A DNA stretch of 64,000 nt from Erythroxylum novogranatense (lineage: Eukaryota > Streptophyta > Magnoliopsida > Malpighiales > Erythroxylaceae): the NCBI GenBank assembly GCA_029891385.1, contig CM057233.1:50546063-50610062 (forward strand), written 5' to 3'. The notes under the pieces are model-generated. The model saw only the letters and a program-made list of their open reading frames with translations. It did no database searches and was not told the origin of the DNA. A program made the translations under genes and the position numbers. Below, in pieces: positions 1 through 11,867 of this stretch; within the stretch, counting starts at the first letter, position 1; every line of letters begins with the position of its first letter.

Positions 1-275
1 GTGAGAAACCATTATCGATGGTCCACCCAACTCATGCATATACAACAATTCATATAATATCCCATATTGTCACAATCCAAATTATCTCATGCATTGTCAA
101 ACAATTTTACACATTCAATATCACCATATAACACTTATCAAACGAATATACAGCATTAACATCTTTTTCCCACATTCACACATAAAAGTCACACTCATGA
201 ACTTTTTCCATAATTATCCATTCTTTTCTGAGTTATGACTGAGCACTTAACAGTAACAGAATTCAGACACGCTTA

Positions 276-434
276 GGGAGTAGGAGAGCCCTCTGGGTAT
301 GCACTAACTCCCCTTGAGCTCAAAGCTTCGGTTCGATGTGATGTCGCGCCTTAGGAAGTAGGAGAGCCCTCAGGGTATGCACTACTTTCCGCGCATCAGT
401 AGGGATAGGAGAGCCCTCTGGGTATGCACTAATC
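276..434. repeat. Three spaced copies of a ~30 bp motif in the G4 LTR
   Basis: The motif TAGGAGAGCCCTCTGGGTAT followed by GCACTA occurs at about 280-306, 360-385 and 407-433, with one or two substitutions. The spacers between copies differ. It lies inside the gypsy LTR and is probably a local duplication there. I see no coding role. Confidence 0.8.
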
Positions 435-1494
435 CTCTCGATGGCAGCTCAAATCCAACCATTATTTATTAACCAATTATGGAATTCATTTATCACAATT
501 ATAAGGCATTTCGCCTTTTTTCTCGGCCCACGTTCATTCATATATATATATACAATGCACATGTATCAAATCACATTCATAATCATTTCACATTTCAAAG
601 ACCAACACCCATTCCTTCGGACCTTGATCCGTAATTCGATCATTAATGACTTTCATAATTCATTTCATAGCAGCATTCACATACAGTACACACAGTTTGC
701 ACTTCAATAACACATTCAAAGACTTCGGACACCCGTGGTCCTAAATCAATCAAAACAAACACATATATCCCTCCATTATCTCCACATGGCGTCATTGCAA
801 GATATTAAACACATAAAGGCTGAGGAACCAACTAGGTTACTCACCTGAACTTCCGAGCTACCTACCTGGAAGTTTCAGCACGATCCGTTGATTATCGATC
901 CATCGGCTCTATAACAATCAAATAATTCCATTCATTACAAAATGAACAGTCGAAATAATTAATGATGCACATGCCTTGAATAAAAGATGTACTATGCCTA
1001 TTCATGATTTTCCCGGTACCATTTACCACTTTCAATTTTCTTTTTACTCAGTATCTAACTTTCACTCAATTTATCAATATCGGCTCATTTCGATTCAATA
1101 ACATATTACAGAACTTCCAATTTCAATTCTAATTTCCAGTCAATTTATCAAGTTATTTTTGCTATGGTAGTATCTCAAAGTCAGCCTCACTATTTTCTAG
1201 ATCGAATTCATTCTCTTATACTCAGTTTCTAAAGTTCCCTGTAGCATTGACTTTATTTTTCAAAGTCTTACATTATACTCAAATTTTCAATAACAATCCT
1301 TACGTAAAATACAATCACATTCTTACTTTCTTTCACTAATTGAAATCTCAAAAACCTGAATTCAAACTCTCATTCTTTTCCTCAATTGTAGACCTCTTTC
1401 TCTAGGTCACAACGAATCAAACATCACCTCAATTGGAGGTCTACACCATTAGTTATGCCCCAAAAACCAAATTGAATCACTTCAGAAATTTCCT

Positions 1495-1795
1495 CCTCGC
1501 CGCGACTTCAAACCGCTTGCCGCGGCGTCTGAAGGCGCTTGCCGCGACGTGTGAGGTTGCTCGCCGCGACGAACATTTCTCTTAGGACTCGCCGCGATGC
1601 ACGAGAGAAGAACTCGCCGCGGCGCCTAGAACTCGAGCTCGTCGCAACGTCAAGAGAAGCTCGTCGCGGCGTCCAACGCTTTTGAGCTCGCCGCGACGTC
1701 CTCCCTCCTGCTCGCCGTGATGAATTATATGTTAATTCACCGCGGCGAGGCATTTTGCACACCGCGACGTGCGAGTCGCAGCTCGTCTTCTCCGA
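1495..1795. repeat. CpG-rich degenerate repeat cluster inside the AT-rich G4 LTR
   Basis: About a dozen degenerate copies of a CGCCGCGACG-like decamer occur every 20-30 bp in an LTR that is otherwise AT-rich. A 100-codon frame exists here on the minus strand, but its Arg/Ser-rich translation simply reflects the repeat. A comparable cluster lies in the other gypsy LTR at 13605-13815. Confidence 0.75.
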
Positions 1796-2593
1796 CGAGT
1801 TTTCTCCCATTTTCTCCCTCTAAAACCAGTCCTAACTTAACTCAAACACTCTAATCTTTAACAATTAACCTCATGAATGCATTAAACACAATAATAAACA
1901 ACTTAAAACCAATTCACTTACCAAATCAAGCTTGAATCTCAAATCTCCCTAAAATCCCTACAACTCTTTCATCTTCTCTCCACGCTCACGGTGCTTCTGC
2001 AACCTCAACAAATCTTCATCTTCCTCAAGAGTCAGACAAGCTAGCAATGAAAATCACAAAGAGAGGAAGAGACGATAATCACGAAGGAAGAAATGAAACT
2101 CACCAAAGAGAGGAACCGATCGTGCCCTAGGAGAGAAGAAGAAGAGAATTTCTTTTCTCTTCAATTCAAAATATAAAGCATTTAGAAGTGATTTGTCCCA
2201 TTTTTCTCTTAATACCAGTAAATATGTTACTCTTTTCACGATCGTTTCCAGTCTGATTTGTATTCGAATTTCAATGGATCGACATATAAGAATTCCTAAA
2301 AATCATATTTCTAAATTTCCATAGCCATTGGAAAAATACTTCGGTACTATTTAGCCAATCGGTCTGCCACTCGGAAAATTCCGGTCCGGACATTTCCTCC
2401 TAAATTTTTCGAAAACTTTCCTAAAGTTCACTGCCAACTGGCGATCACTCTAATACAATTCCCACTCAATATTCAAACTCAATTATTCCAAATTTCTTAA
2501 TAACTCACAATCAAATCTAATTACCTCTCAAAACACAATTCATATCATATTCAAAATCAAATGCCAGGAAAAGTCATGAATGCATGTACCTGA

Positions 2594-4363
2594 TGTTAGA
2601 GTAGTGCCCTAAAGGCAATCGCCTTTAGCGCGTTTTGTATAAAGTTGTGTACAGACTTTATGAATAAATAAAGAAAGGCATATTTCATTAATTTGATGTT
2701 CATTATTTATGAACTGATATTGATCAATAAGCAAATTAATGAAGTCCATGATACATGACATAGCATGAAGGAAATTGTGATGTGATCATACTACTGAGAT
2801 TCCTATCATGTGCAATAATGTCAGTATCTAAATTATCCCTAGTCATAGGATTACTGAAACTGGACATCGGTAATCCGAAAAGACTAGCACATCTCAAGCT
2901 CCTTGATTTGGTCAAGCAGTGGATCTCAGAAATTGTAAATATGAGATATTTAGGGTTGAGATGTGGATGCTTACTAGAGGTAGTAAGTATATTGGATGAC
3001 CTGCTATGAGATCATCACATGGATGTCCTATTCTAATGTTAGTGATAATCTCATCATAGCAATGGTGCAAGTATCCTTAGACCTGAGGTACTCAAGGATA
3101 TCTTGGATACTGATTCTGTGCTTTGACTCCATTCCTTGTTGCCTTACAGAGGTTGCTCGTAGGGTGGTGCTTGGGTACAGTTTGAGGTATTCGAAGGTAA
3201 TTGAGTAGCCAATAGAGGATTCACCACTTTTGTGATAGCAGAAGATGATACCCATGGCCTCTTGTCAGGGTCATTACTTGGAAATCTCTGATCAGACTAC
3301 ATATTTCATGAAGAGTGTCTTCATTGACATATTAAGTAATGAGTCCCAGGACAAGAACTGAAATCACTTGGACTAGATTTGACGTAGTCAGTCTAGTAAG
3401 AGTTGACACTTTGCCCATACTCATAACCAAGTGGGGTATAGCATGGTGAAAGGACGAATTGCACGGTAATTGTCTATGGAAAGGTTCATGATATGGTTCA
3501 TGATGAATATAGGTTCATTCGTCAAACCAATTACTTTAACTTGCTTGGATTAAGTGTTGATCTAAGTGGCCAACATAACAGGGAACCTAATGGGTCACAC
3601 GCATAAGAGTGACTCGGAGAATTTGTAAAATAGTTTTGGACAGAGTTCCAATATATGGAGAGCAATAGGACTAAATGGATCCTGATGAGATCGAGATATG
3701 TCCCGATGAGATCGCAACATCGATATTGCTGAAAAAGATTTCCGGTGGTTTTTCCATACCGGGACCCGATAGGCCGGTAGGACCGACCCCAGTGTGACTG
3801 GACCACTTCAGCATTAATATACATATATATATCATATTAATTAATTAATTAATATATATATACAACGTGGAAAGGAGGAGAACCTTCTCCTTTTATGCTT
3901 TGTCATCACTTACATTAAATGACAAAAGGACAAAAGAAGGAGAAGGTGTTGTTGGTTTTTAAAACAAGGGGTTTAAAAATCAAAGACTAAGCTCTCTTTA
4001 TTGTTGATGTTCGTGGGTCTTGAAAGAAGATAGAAAGAGTTTTATTTTTCAAGTAATCCATCATCGATCATCAAGCTTCTCTTCCTCTCCAAGCTCTTCT
4101 CCATCGTTTTCTCAAGCTCTCCAAGGACAAAGGTAAGAGCTAGCACTCTTTAATTTGTTCTAGCTATTCCCGGGTCAAAGGGTTTGTCCCGGTTAGGTTC
4201 TTCGATCTCTGCGTGGATACCGTTAGAGACGGTCTCCTTTGGCCGTTATGGTTTGAGTTTGTTATATAGACACATGGATCCTGGCTTTCGGGAAGGTCCC
4301 GGAACAAAAATTTTTGTTTTCCGCACCGTGGGCATGTGATGCTCACACCGCGGTTTTCCTACA
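2594..4363 (+). mobile_element. Solo LTR of the C1 copia family
   Basis: The 1,770 bp segment begins TGTTAGAGTAGTGCCC and ends TTTTCCTACA. These are the termini of the C1 LTRs at 13934-15765 and 21743-23577, here in the opposite orientation. It is flanked by the 5 bp target duplication CCTGA (2589-2593 and 4364-4368), and no internal sequence is present. This is the expected product of LTR-LTR recombination after insertion of a full element. The host is the G4 gypsy LTR. Confidence 0.92.
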
Positions 4364-4508
4364 CCTGATACCATATATGTGTATGTGCAAAAGACGCATG
4401 GCCTCCAAAATCAGAGGTCGACAGGATGCTCAGTCAATATTATGCGGTAATATCCTATCCCGCCTCAATTTACCAATATGACCTTCCCATCGGTGACGGG
4501 ATGTTACA

Positions 4509-5324
4509 CTTCTGTTGGCCAAATTACGCTCAGATATGGACATTGCCGTAGGTGATGTCCAATATTCAGTCCAATGAGTCCAAATTTCCTCCGAAATATA
4601 ACGCGGGCGTGCACCAACCTTGCGTATTTGATTAATTAAGTCGCGATAACGTATGCGAGCTTTCTTTTCCCATTGTTTATACATGATGGCGTCGAAACGA
4701 GAATCCCAGTAAAATTCTTTCTGAAATAAGATGAGTAAGAATAACAAAAAGTTAAAATGTTGTATGAACATTATGAATATAAAGCAATGTAACAAGAAAA
4801 TAACTATGATTTCTACCTCAAACTCTTGAAAGTATAATTGCTTTGTGGTGTCAACTAAATTTTTCCACACATAACCCTCTGGTTCAATTCTTTGCTTGAA
4901 CGAGGAAGTCATATTTCTTGAAATTGGTCCGATTTTAACCAACCTAACATGTAAAGTGATGTTATCCTATGTACATATTGGTAAAAGTCCATGTTGATAA
5001 TAAGCAAATTGTGAAGTGCTTTGAGTTCACTTACTGGTCATTGACAATAGAAACAAACTTTCTTCCATCAGGTCCCTCAGCGCCAGGCTGACAGACGTCT
5101 CTTGCTTCCGGTTCGCAGGTGTTGGACGATATATGCGTTGGGGAAGGGGATGGTGTAGGCTGAGAAGCAGTTGGTGATGCCTCAATTGCAACTCCCGGCA
5201 AGAGAGGTGGAGAAGGTGAGTCAGTAGGTGCGGCTGATTGTGACAAACCATCTTCACTGTAAGTTCCCCCCAACATGGCTCGAAACCTGGGTCGCATGAC
5301 CTCACGTTGTCTCTTCGGTCCCAT
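4509..5324 (-). pseudogene. Plant Transposase_24 (Ptta/En/Spm) gene fragment, three exons, 3' end lost
   Basis: The first exon starts at an ATG at 5324 (MGPKRQREVM) and runs to 5035 through a Ser/Pro-rich segment. It is followed by an intron (about 5034-4944, GT..AG), exon 2 (4943-4817), a 96 bp AT-rich intron (4816-4721, GTAGAA..TTTCAG) and exon 3 from 4720. Exon 3 encodes KEFYWDSRFDAIMYKQWEKK and ISEEIWTHWTEYWTSP, the signature of the En/Spm-associated Transposase_24 family. That family is thought to help CACTA transposons move by binding transposon DNA. Coding stops at 4509, where the G4 LTR begins; the residues encoded further left are LTR sequence. Introns were assigned by eye from splice consensus and family continuity. 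No RNA evidence is available. Confidence 0.75.
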
Positions 5325-6053
5325 TCTTTTCCTGAAATTCAATTTCGCACAATTCTCTACATGTACAACTAATAATTTGAAAACAATATTAAACACAACA
5401 CATACAGAAGAAACTATGGCAATAAATGAAGGTTAACAAATTGTTATCAACCATAAATGAACGTTAACACTAATATCAAATATGCACTATTTAACCTTGT
5501 CTTACAGATACAACAATAAATCAACGTGAAAGCAAAGTGTAATAATGTCTGGCAGTACAAAAACATATTGATCGATTCATTTTTTTTATTCCATATAACA
5601 TGGGTGTCGGTAAAGGTGAAAGAGTCCATAATGTCTGGGTTCCCGAGAAGGGTTCTCGCATGTTCAAACGCACCAATGGAAACAGTGAAACTTCATCCAC
5701 CTGCTGTGCGTTGTTGATCACATTCTTGCAATAACATTGCAGCTATATCTATATTTATTAAGGAAACAGTGAATGAGTGCCCAGTCTTAGAATGGAAGTC
5801 CTCATCTCCGGATGAACTACTAACAGGGACAAATCTACCTAAAACGTAATCAGTGAAGAAATGTTGAAACCGTGATATTAACAAACCATATAAGTAACGA
5901 AAACGGTGAGGTTTGCGGTATAGTAGAGGAGTTGACAATACCCTATCATATAAAAGGTTGTCCAAGTAATATGGACAACCCAAAAAAAGTGACAAGCTTT
6001 CATAAAAGATTCAAGGATTTATATGCAATGGAACTCATTTCAATTAAACATAT

Positions 6054-6875
6054 CCGAAGATTGGCAAACTTCAATCTTCAATTTAAACTGAAATTTGATA
6101 CGTTTTATAAAGTGATTGCCAATGTCTTGGTGTCAAAAGGTGAATATATAACCTTAAAGAATCAAAACTAAAAATTGTTAAGAAATGTTACATGGAGATG
6201 GTGGTAGTACTACATTATCTTCATGTTTCATGAGTTTACCTATTAAGATTCAAGTTTGTGGTCTGCATAGATAATATTGGTAACACTTCTTTTAGGATCC
6301 AACAGAAGTTATCTATAAAGTAAGCCTAGTGATAAGAGTTTCTTGTTGAATATGACAATTTGTGTGAGTTAAAGGTAGAAAGACATAACAAAGTAGCTGA
6401 TGAATTGAGTAGAAAAAAGTCTTTGTAACTTTGAATATTATCACTTGAGTATAGTCAGATATATTGGGGAAAATAATAGCAATGATGCCTTTATATGACA
6501 CCTAGAGTAATATAATTTAATAAGTCAAAGATGATGTTATACAAAGATTTTGGTTTGATGATGATAGGTCATTGAATCAAATAAAAGTAGCTAAGTTGCT
6601 TCTTAGTTGAGACATTAGAAAATTTAATATTTTCCATTACGTAAATAGTTTTGATATTTTAATTTATGTTTAAAGAATAATTAAAGATATGTATTCACTC
6701 CTAAAATTTGATAAGAATTCAGATATATTCCTAAAGCTTTGATATTTATAAACTAATCCTTAATGTGAAATAAAATAAGAAATCATGATACACAAAGTTG
6801 TGAGATCTACGGTCTTGACTCAATGTTAGTTTAAAATTGAATTGTCAACTAAAACTAACTAACCCACTCATATTC
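6054..6875 (+). repeat. Long direct repeat, copy 1
   Basis: This AT-rich segment is repeated in direct orientation at 8102-8675. Both copies start at GATTGGCAAA and end at ACCCACTCATATTC. Copy 1 is about 250 bp longer because copy 2 lacks a block corresponding to about 6240-6465. It may be a decayed dispersed element or an internal duplication. Confidence 0.85.
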
Positions 6876-7277
6876 TTTGTAATAGTATATCTCTATCAGA
6901 AAATAAAAGATAAAATATGAATTATGTATTTACTATATTATTAACAAAAGATAATCATCAATAACTAATTTGTCACCACCATTGAGTTGTTTCTTACTTG
7001 AAGCAGATACAAAGTTTTAATTTTAATTCTCTATTATAGTTTTAATATTTTAATTTAAGTTTTAGGAATAATTACATATATGTATTCACTATTAAATGTC
7101 TGACTCAAGTTGTAAATGTTAATTATATACAAATTACATATGAAGGACCATAAACTAACTTACACAATTTGAAGCCTTCAAAATGACTTAATAAGGTAAG
7201 TTAATAAAATTAGATTATTACACCTTTTAAGTTACGGTGAATGTTAATTAGAAAACATGAATGTTAGTTACTCTTTC

Positions 7278-7377
7278 AGGAATACTTACAACATTATTAG
7301 AGGAATATTCATCATAGAGGAATACTTACAACATTATTAGAGGAATATTCATCATAGAGGAATACTTACAACATTAT
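7278..7377. repeat. 40 bp tandem repeat, 2.5 copies
   Basis: A 40 bp unit starting AGGAATACTTACAACATTAT begins at 7278, 7318 and 7358. The third copy is cut after 20 bp. The copies are virtually identical, so this is a recent local tandem duplication in non-coding AT-rich DNA. Confidence 0.9.
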
Positions 7378-8101
7378 GGAACATTAATCATGGCATATTA
7401 GAGGAAAAAAATCATACTGCAATCGTCAGATCATAGCGTGTAAGACATCAAATAAAATTTTAGGAACATGTCATACTCAATGCACGACATTTATCATCCT
7501 CATAAACTTAAACCATCAACTAATATCCTAAATGATTTTCATAATTGTAAGTCACTTCCAAAATAAGATCAGAAGTTAAAACTAATGAGCTCATGTTCTC
7601 ATTTAACCATTTAACCATCATGTACTACGATGATCCTATTGAAATTTCGGCAGCACTTCCCCTATAATTTGGACATCCCCCTTATGATATAAGGGTCCCC
7701 CTGCAATTAACAAACAATTCTATCTCAACCAGTAATCACAACGCAAATTACCTCTCCATACTACATGTTTGTTGTCAACTTTCACATCATGCAACTCATC
7801 AAATACACGATTAAGGGACATGCTATGGGAAGTTCATGTACACCCACATGAATCAAGAGCAGATAACAACAAAAGAAAAGCGGTTAAGCAATGACCTCAA
7901 TCGAAATGCAGAGAAGTGTTCTTTGACGAATGCGTAGCAGATGAAGATGATCAAGCTGCAATGAAAACCAACAATAGTGTCATTCATTGCTCAATTGGAA
8001 AGCAAAATGAATATTTCTTAAGATAGGATTAAGCAAGGTTTAAGGTTCAATTAAATGCACAACCACTTTCGGCGACGGTAACATTATTTCGATCGGTATT
8101 T

Positions 8102-8675
8102 CCAAGATTGGCAAATTTCAATCTTCAATTTAAAGTGAAAATTGATACTTTTTATAAAGTGATTCGCAATGTCTTGGTGCAAAAAGGTGATTTTATAAGC
8201 TTAAAGAATCAAAACTAATAAATGTTAAGAAATGGTACATGGAGATGGTGGTAGTACTACATTATCTTGATGCTTGATGAGTTTAACTATTATTGGGAAA
8301 AATCATAGCAATGATGCCTTTATATGACAGCTAGAGTAATATATTTTAATAAGTGAAAGATGATGTTATACAAAGATTTTGGTTTGATGATGATAGGTCA
8401 TTGATTAAAAAATGTTGCTAAGTTGGTTCTTAGTTGAGACAATAGAAAATTTTATATTTACCATTCTATTAATAGTTTTGATATTTTACTTTATGTTTAA
8501 AGAATAATTAACGATATGTAATCACTCCTAAAATTTTATAACAACTCAGATATATTCTTAATGCTTTGATATTTATAAATTAATCCTTAATGTAAAATAA
8601 AATAAGAAATCATGATACACAATGTTAGTTCTAAATTGAATTGTCAACTAAAAACTAACTAACCCACTCATATTC
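8102..8675 (+). repeat. Long direct repeat, copy 2
   Basis: This is the second copy of 6054-6875, with scattered substitutions and one large internal deletion. Base divergence looks like roughly a tenth by eye, which makes the duplication clearly older than the 40 bp tandem repeat. Confidence 0.85.
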
Positions 8676-9030
8676 AATAGAAACAAAAGCTAGTTTTTCA
8701 TATCTTTTATCCATGGCTCTTTCTAATGGGATCTAGCACAATTATTTGATCTTAAACTGAGTAAGTCCCCCTTAAGTACCCAAGTACATCTATTTTAACA
8801 TTTAGACATATTTAATATGATTATGTGACCCTATTGAATGCAATCTAGAAATGAATCAATAGCCACAAAACCAAGGCTCTCCTTTAAATAAGAAAATGCC
8901 AATTAATCTCTTATTCCCTTAACAAAGAAGCATATCTTCTAGAGTTTCCAATTATTTTCCATTTAAGCTTATTAAAACATCAAAAGAATCTAAGTAATTT
9001 CCCTGTGATGGATCTAGATCCCTAAAAGCT

Positions 9031-9376
9031 GGTCCCAAAGTTAAGTGGAAGGATGTTTGCCATCGTAAAAATTAAGAAGTACTAGGAATAAAATGCATTT
9101 GAGCTTCAAGTAAAGTACTTACAACTATGATAATTTGACATTTAATAAATGATAAAGAGAGTCTATAGGTTAAGTAGATGGAAGAGGAATACTTTAAAAG
9201 TGGAAGCTTCTCTATATAGCCTACGCTTAACGTTTCTTCAATCACTAAACACCTATTGAAGCTCAAAGACAATATTGTCAACGAAAAGAAGTATTTGATA
9301 AGAAAGGGGAAAGACACAATTTTTTGGTTGGATAATTGCACAAACTTTATGCTATTAAATTTGCATACTAGATTTC
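9031..9376 (+). pseudogene. Degenerate LINE (L1-type) pol fragment
   Basis: Plus-strand translation gives KVKWKDVC, then broken frames, then KHLLKLKDNIVNEKKYLI and RKGKDTIFWLDN. This order matches the region downstream of the RT core in plant L1 proteins (W-x-VC-P-K, then a W/K-LLKLRD block, then I-G-x-G-x-x-x-FW-DNW). Several in-frame stops and gaps break it, so it is an old dead fragment. It probably represents a LINE or a piece of one inserted in the CACTA interior. No LINE ends are visible. Confidence 0.6.
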
Positions 9377-11310
9377 CCTTTTTTTAATTTTGTTATTCTT
9401 GTCAATCTTATTGCCAATGTAGTCATAAGAGAGAATAAAAACAGTTGCAAGCGTAGAAGTATGTCGAGTATACTTGCATAATTCCCAACCTACTCTCGCA
9501 TTCCGTCCAAAATTAATATTGTCATCATGCTCAAGAATAGATTTGGAAATTCTCCAATTCCTCATGTCCATCCTAATTAAGTTATGATCTTTAAAAGAAT
9601 CCTCAATTTAAAATTGTATGGTTTAAAGGACATGCCCTTAAGATTTCCTTCATCATTTAAATGGAGGCTATAAATTGCCATATAAGTTTGGATCAAAGGT
9701 AATCAAATTTTATTATTTTGAACTACCAATTCATTAATCAGGAGTTGGAACTGGTATTTGTTTCTTCTTTTAGTTTCCAGGGGAAGAAGTGTTTGACAGT
9801 GTCTACTTTCATATGTTTGTTGTTCTAGGTTATGGCGACAAAGGGCCATATGTATTAGCCATCTCTCCTGCACGAAAATATACTATATTTGTATTATCTT
9901 ATTTAGAACGGGCTTAAATGTTCTTTTTCCTCATTTCGATATATATAGTTATATGTTTTGTTATTTAAGAATAGTAGATAACATGCGAAACTTGATAAAG
10001 AGACCATTCACAAGACTTATAGTGGGTTTGATAGTAGTGAAATGTTAACCATACAATTAAATTAACTAATTTATATTTATTTAAACTTTAAATGAATTTC
10101 ACTATTATGACAAGATTCAAGACTAGCAATTTTAACAAAAAAGACAAAATATTAGCAATATCAACAACCAAACTTGAAATAGAATAAGTGATAGTGACTA
10201 GAAAGAAATTTCCTAGACATTGAAAACAAAACAAACAAACAAACACTTCCAATCTCTAGCCATTAGATGGATGAACTATCGAAATAAATTCAAGATAGAT
10301 CAATAAGAAAATGCTTTCATCCTTATCTCATATGATATACAATGAAATGAATTTATAATAATTTCATCAATCGACATACTTAAGAAACATTTTATTATCA
10401 TAAATTAGCATTATACAAGCTAAAGTCTCATAACCATTTAAATTTTCCTTCAACCAAATGTTTAACTTTAACATTAAATTTTAAACTTGATCAATGGAAC
10501 TTCTAATGATAAGATGAAAACTCAACAAAATCTAAATAATACATACATACATATATAGATGTATATATATATATTTATTTATTATCCTATGTAAAATATT
10601 AGCTCTACATACAAAAATAGATAGCTATAATAAACATCATACATTAAAAAATTAATTGCTTGCCAAAATAAGTTCCATATACACAAACGACTACTCTCAA
10701 TGTGCATCAAATACAAAAATAGCTAGGCATAACAACGTTAGTGTATTTTTCTTTTCTTTTTTTTCTTTGTGTTGGTCTTTGTTTCAATTGGCTATTATGA
10801 CTATCAAGAGCATTATCATGTATCTATTTGAACATTTTCTTGCTTTTATGCCTTATGCAAATGACTTAATTAGCTATCTTAATTAAATAAATAGGAGGTA
10901 AATACTACATAGACAAAAATGTAAATAATCTCAATATTTAATATTTAATTTAACAGATTAAAAATTTAAAGTTTAATAAGAAGATTATAAATCACCTCAA
11001 TTTCAAAAAGGAATACACGATAATTTGTTAATATTACTTAAAATAGATTTTATCATGTCAATCTAAATTATTAATTTAGTAAACAATTCAACTAAAAGGC
11101 ATAATTTATGAATCATTATATATTTAATAATGTAATTAATATATATTCAGAAATTAATTTATACAAATTTCACCGTATTTAATGGCTTTAATTTCTGGAC
11201 CAAACGTTTTCGGATTAGTAGCATATATAGTCTTGAGTTAGATGTGATTAAGATGATTTTATGTATAAGAATCAAATTCAATCTAGGTCATTATATGTAT
11301 AGTTGAAGTT
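9377..11310. other. AT-rich non-coding stretch
   Basis: This stretch has very high A+T, short simple runs (for example ATATATAT near 10560-10575) and no credible reading frame or RNA gene. It is treated as interior of the CACTA relic. Confidence 0.55.
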
Positions 11311-11334
11311 CAAATTCTACATCCAGATCTATCG

Positions 11335-11640
11335 GACAAAGAGGGGAGGGAGGAGAAGGGACAATAGTTGAGAAGACCGTCGGCGTTGGAGGAGACGACT
11401 GGGCGACACGCGGCGGCGACCGGCGGCGATAGAGTCGAAAGTTGGAGGAGAACCGTCGAAAGGAGAAGAGAGAAGGAAGAACGGAGGGGGAAGAAAGGAG
11501 GTCTGCGCGCTGGAGAGGAAGAAAGGAGGAAGGAGGGTTTATTCAATTTTCAAAACGACGTAGTTTTGGTTTAAGGAAGGAGGGTTTATTCGATTTTCAA
11601 AACGACGTCGTTTTGGTTTAAACCAAAACTACATCGTTTT
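11335..11640. repeat. GA/CG-rich block followed by ACGACGT palindromic repeats
   Basis: A purine- and CG-rich block (11335-11525) precedes two near-identical ~47 bp units at about 11526-11572 and 11574-11620. Each unit carries TTTTCAAAACGACGT and GTTTTGG, and the second holds the perfect palindrome AAAACGACGTCGTTTT. An inverted partial copy follows at 11615-11640. The position next to the CACTA terminus suits a transposon subterminal region. Two opposing short frames here are low-complexity artefacts. Confidence 0.7.
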
Positions 11641-11867
11641 GGTTTTAATGAAGGACGACAATCAGACGTATTTACTGACAACTTTACTGACCGAATAGTT
11701 TGTCGATAAATTACCAGAACGAAATTCAGCGACCGAATATTGGATCGTTGCAATGCCTTTTCTCCGCAACTATCTTCCCCGACGGCATCTCATTTTCGGT
11801 CAGTGATTGTAACGGTTTTCATACCGTTGGTAATATTCCGTCGCAATTCAAGATTTTTCTTGTAGTG
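11641..11867 (-). mobile_element. CACTA subterminal region and terminal inverted repeat
   Basis: The terminal CACTACAAGAAAAA is at 11854-11867 on the minus strand. Inside it lie short motifs resembling ACGGTATGAAAACCGT and GACCGAATATTGG/CGACCGAATA, the kind of subterminal repeat array to which CACTA transposases bind. The terminus is clear. The functional reading is from family knowledge. Confidence 0.75.

Larger units (their letters stand above)
1..4508 (-). mobile_element. Ty3/gypsy LTR (G4), partial, interrupted by a solo copia LTR
   Basis: Read on the minus strand, an LTR starts with TGTAACATCCC at 4508 and runs off the left edge of the window. Its start, its middle (780-905 and 2230-2580) and its last visible part (1-40) align in order with the LTR of element G2 in this window, but with clear divergence, so it is an older relative. 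By that alignment roughly 400 bp of LTR lie beyond position 1. A solo LTR of another family splits it at 2594-4363. No gypsy polypurine tract or pol sequence lies at 4509 and beyond, so this is a 5' LTR or a solo LTR. It cuts a CACTA transposase gene. Confidence 0.8.
5325..9030. other. AT-rich non-coding interior of the CACTA relic
   Basis: I could assign no coding sequence here. Open frames are short and without recognisable domains. A 100-codon minus-strand frame at 5693-5995 may be decayed transposon coding sequence, but it matches nothing I know. The stretch contains the two long direct repeats and the 40 bp tandem repeat listed separately. Confidence 0.6.
4509..11867 (-). mobile_element. 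CACTA (En/Spm) DNA transposon relic
   Basis: The right end reads, on the minus strand, CACTACAAGAAAAATC. This is the canonical plant CACTA terminal inverted repeat, and it ends at 11867 next to AAA, a possible 3 bp target duplication. The Transposase_24 gene at 4509-5324 has the orientation expected inside such an element. The opposite terminus is not visible, having been removed or displaced by the G4 LTR. I saw no Tnp2-type transposase between the gene and the terminus, so this is either a deletion derivative or heavily decayed. That the gene and the terminus belong to one element is inferred from proximity and orientation. Confidence 0.6.

Noticed and set aside
1508..1810. 100-codon Arg-rich minus-strand frame
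   Set aside because: It is the translation of a CpG-rich degenerate repeat inside an LTR.
4430..4508. C-terminal end of the Transposase_24 gene
   Set aside because: These bases align with the first ~80 bp of the G2 LTR and belong to the G4 LTR.
5693..5995. 100-codon minus-strand frame as an additional CACTA gene exon
   Set aside because: No recognisable motif, no convincing splice sites linking it to the Transposase_24 exons, and AT-rich context.
11310..11574. Opposing 78- and 68-codon frames in a CG/GA-rich block
   Set aside because: Low-complexity Ser/Arg/Glu translations on both strands with no domain. They come from purine-rich DNA at the CACTA subterminal region.
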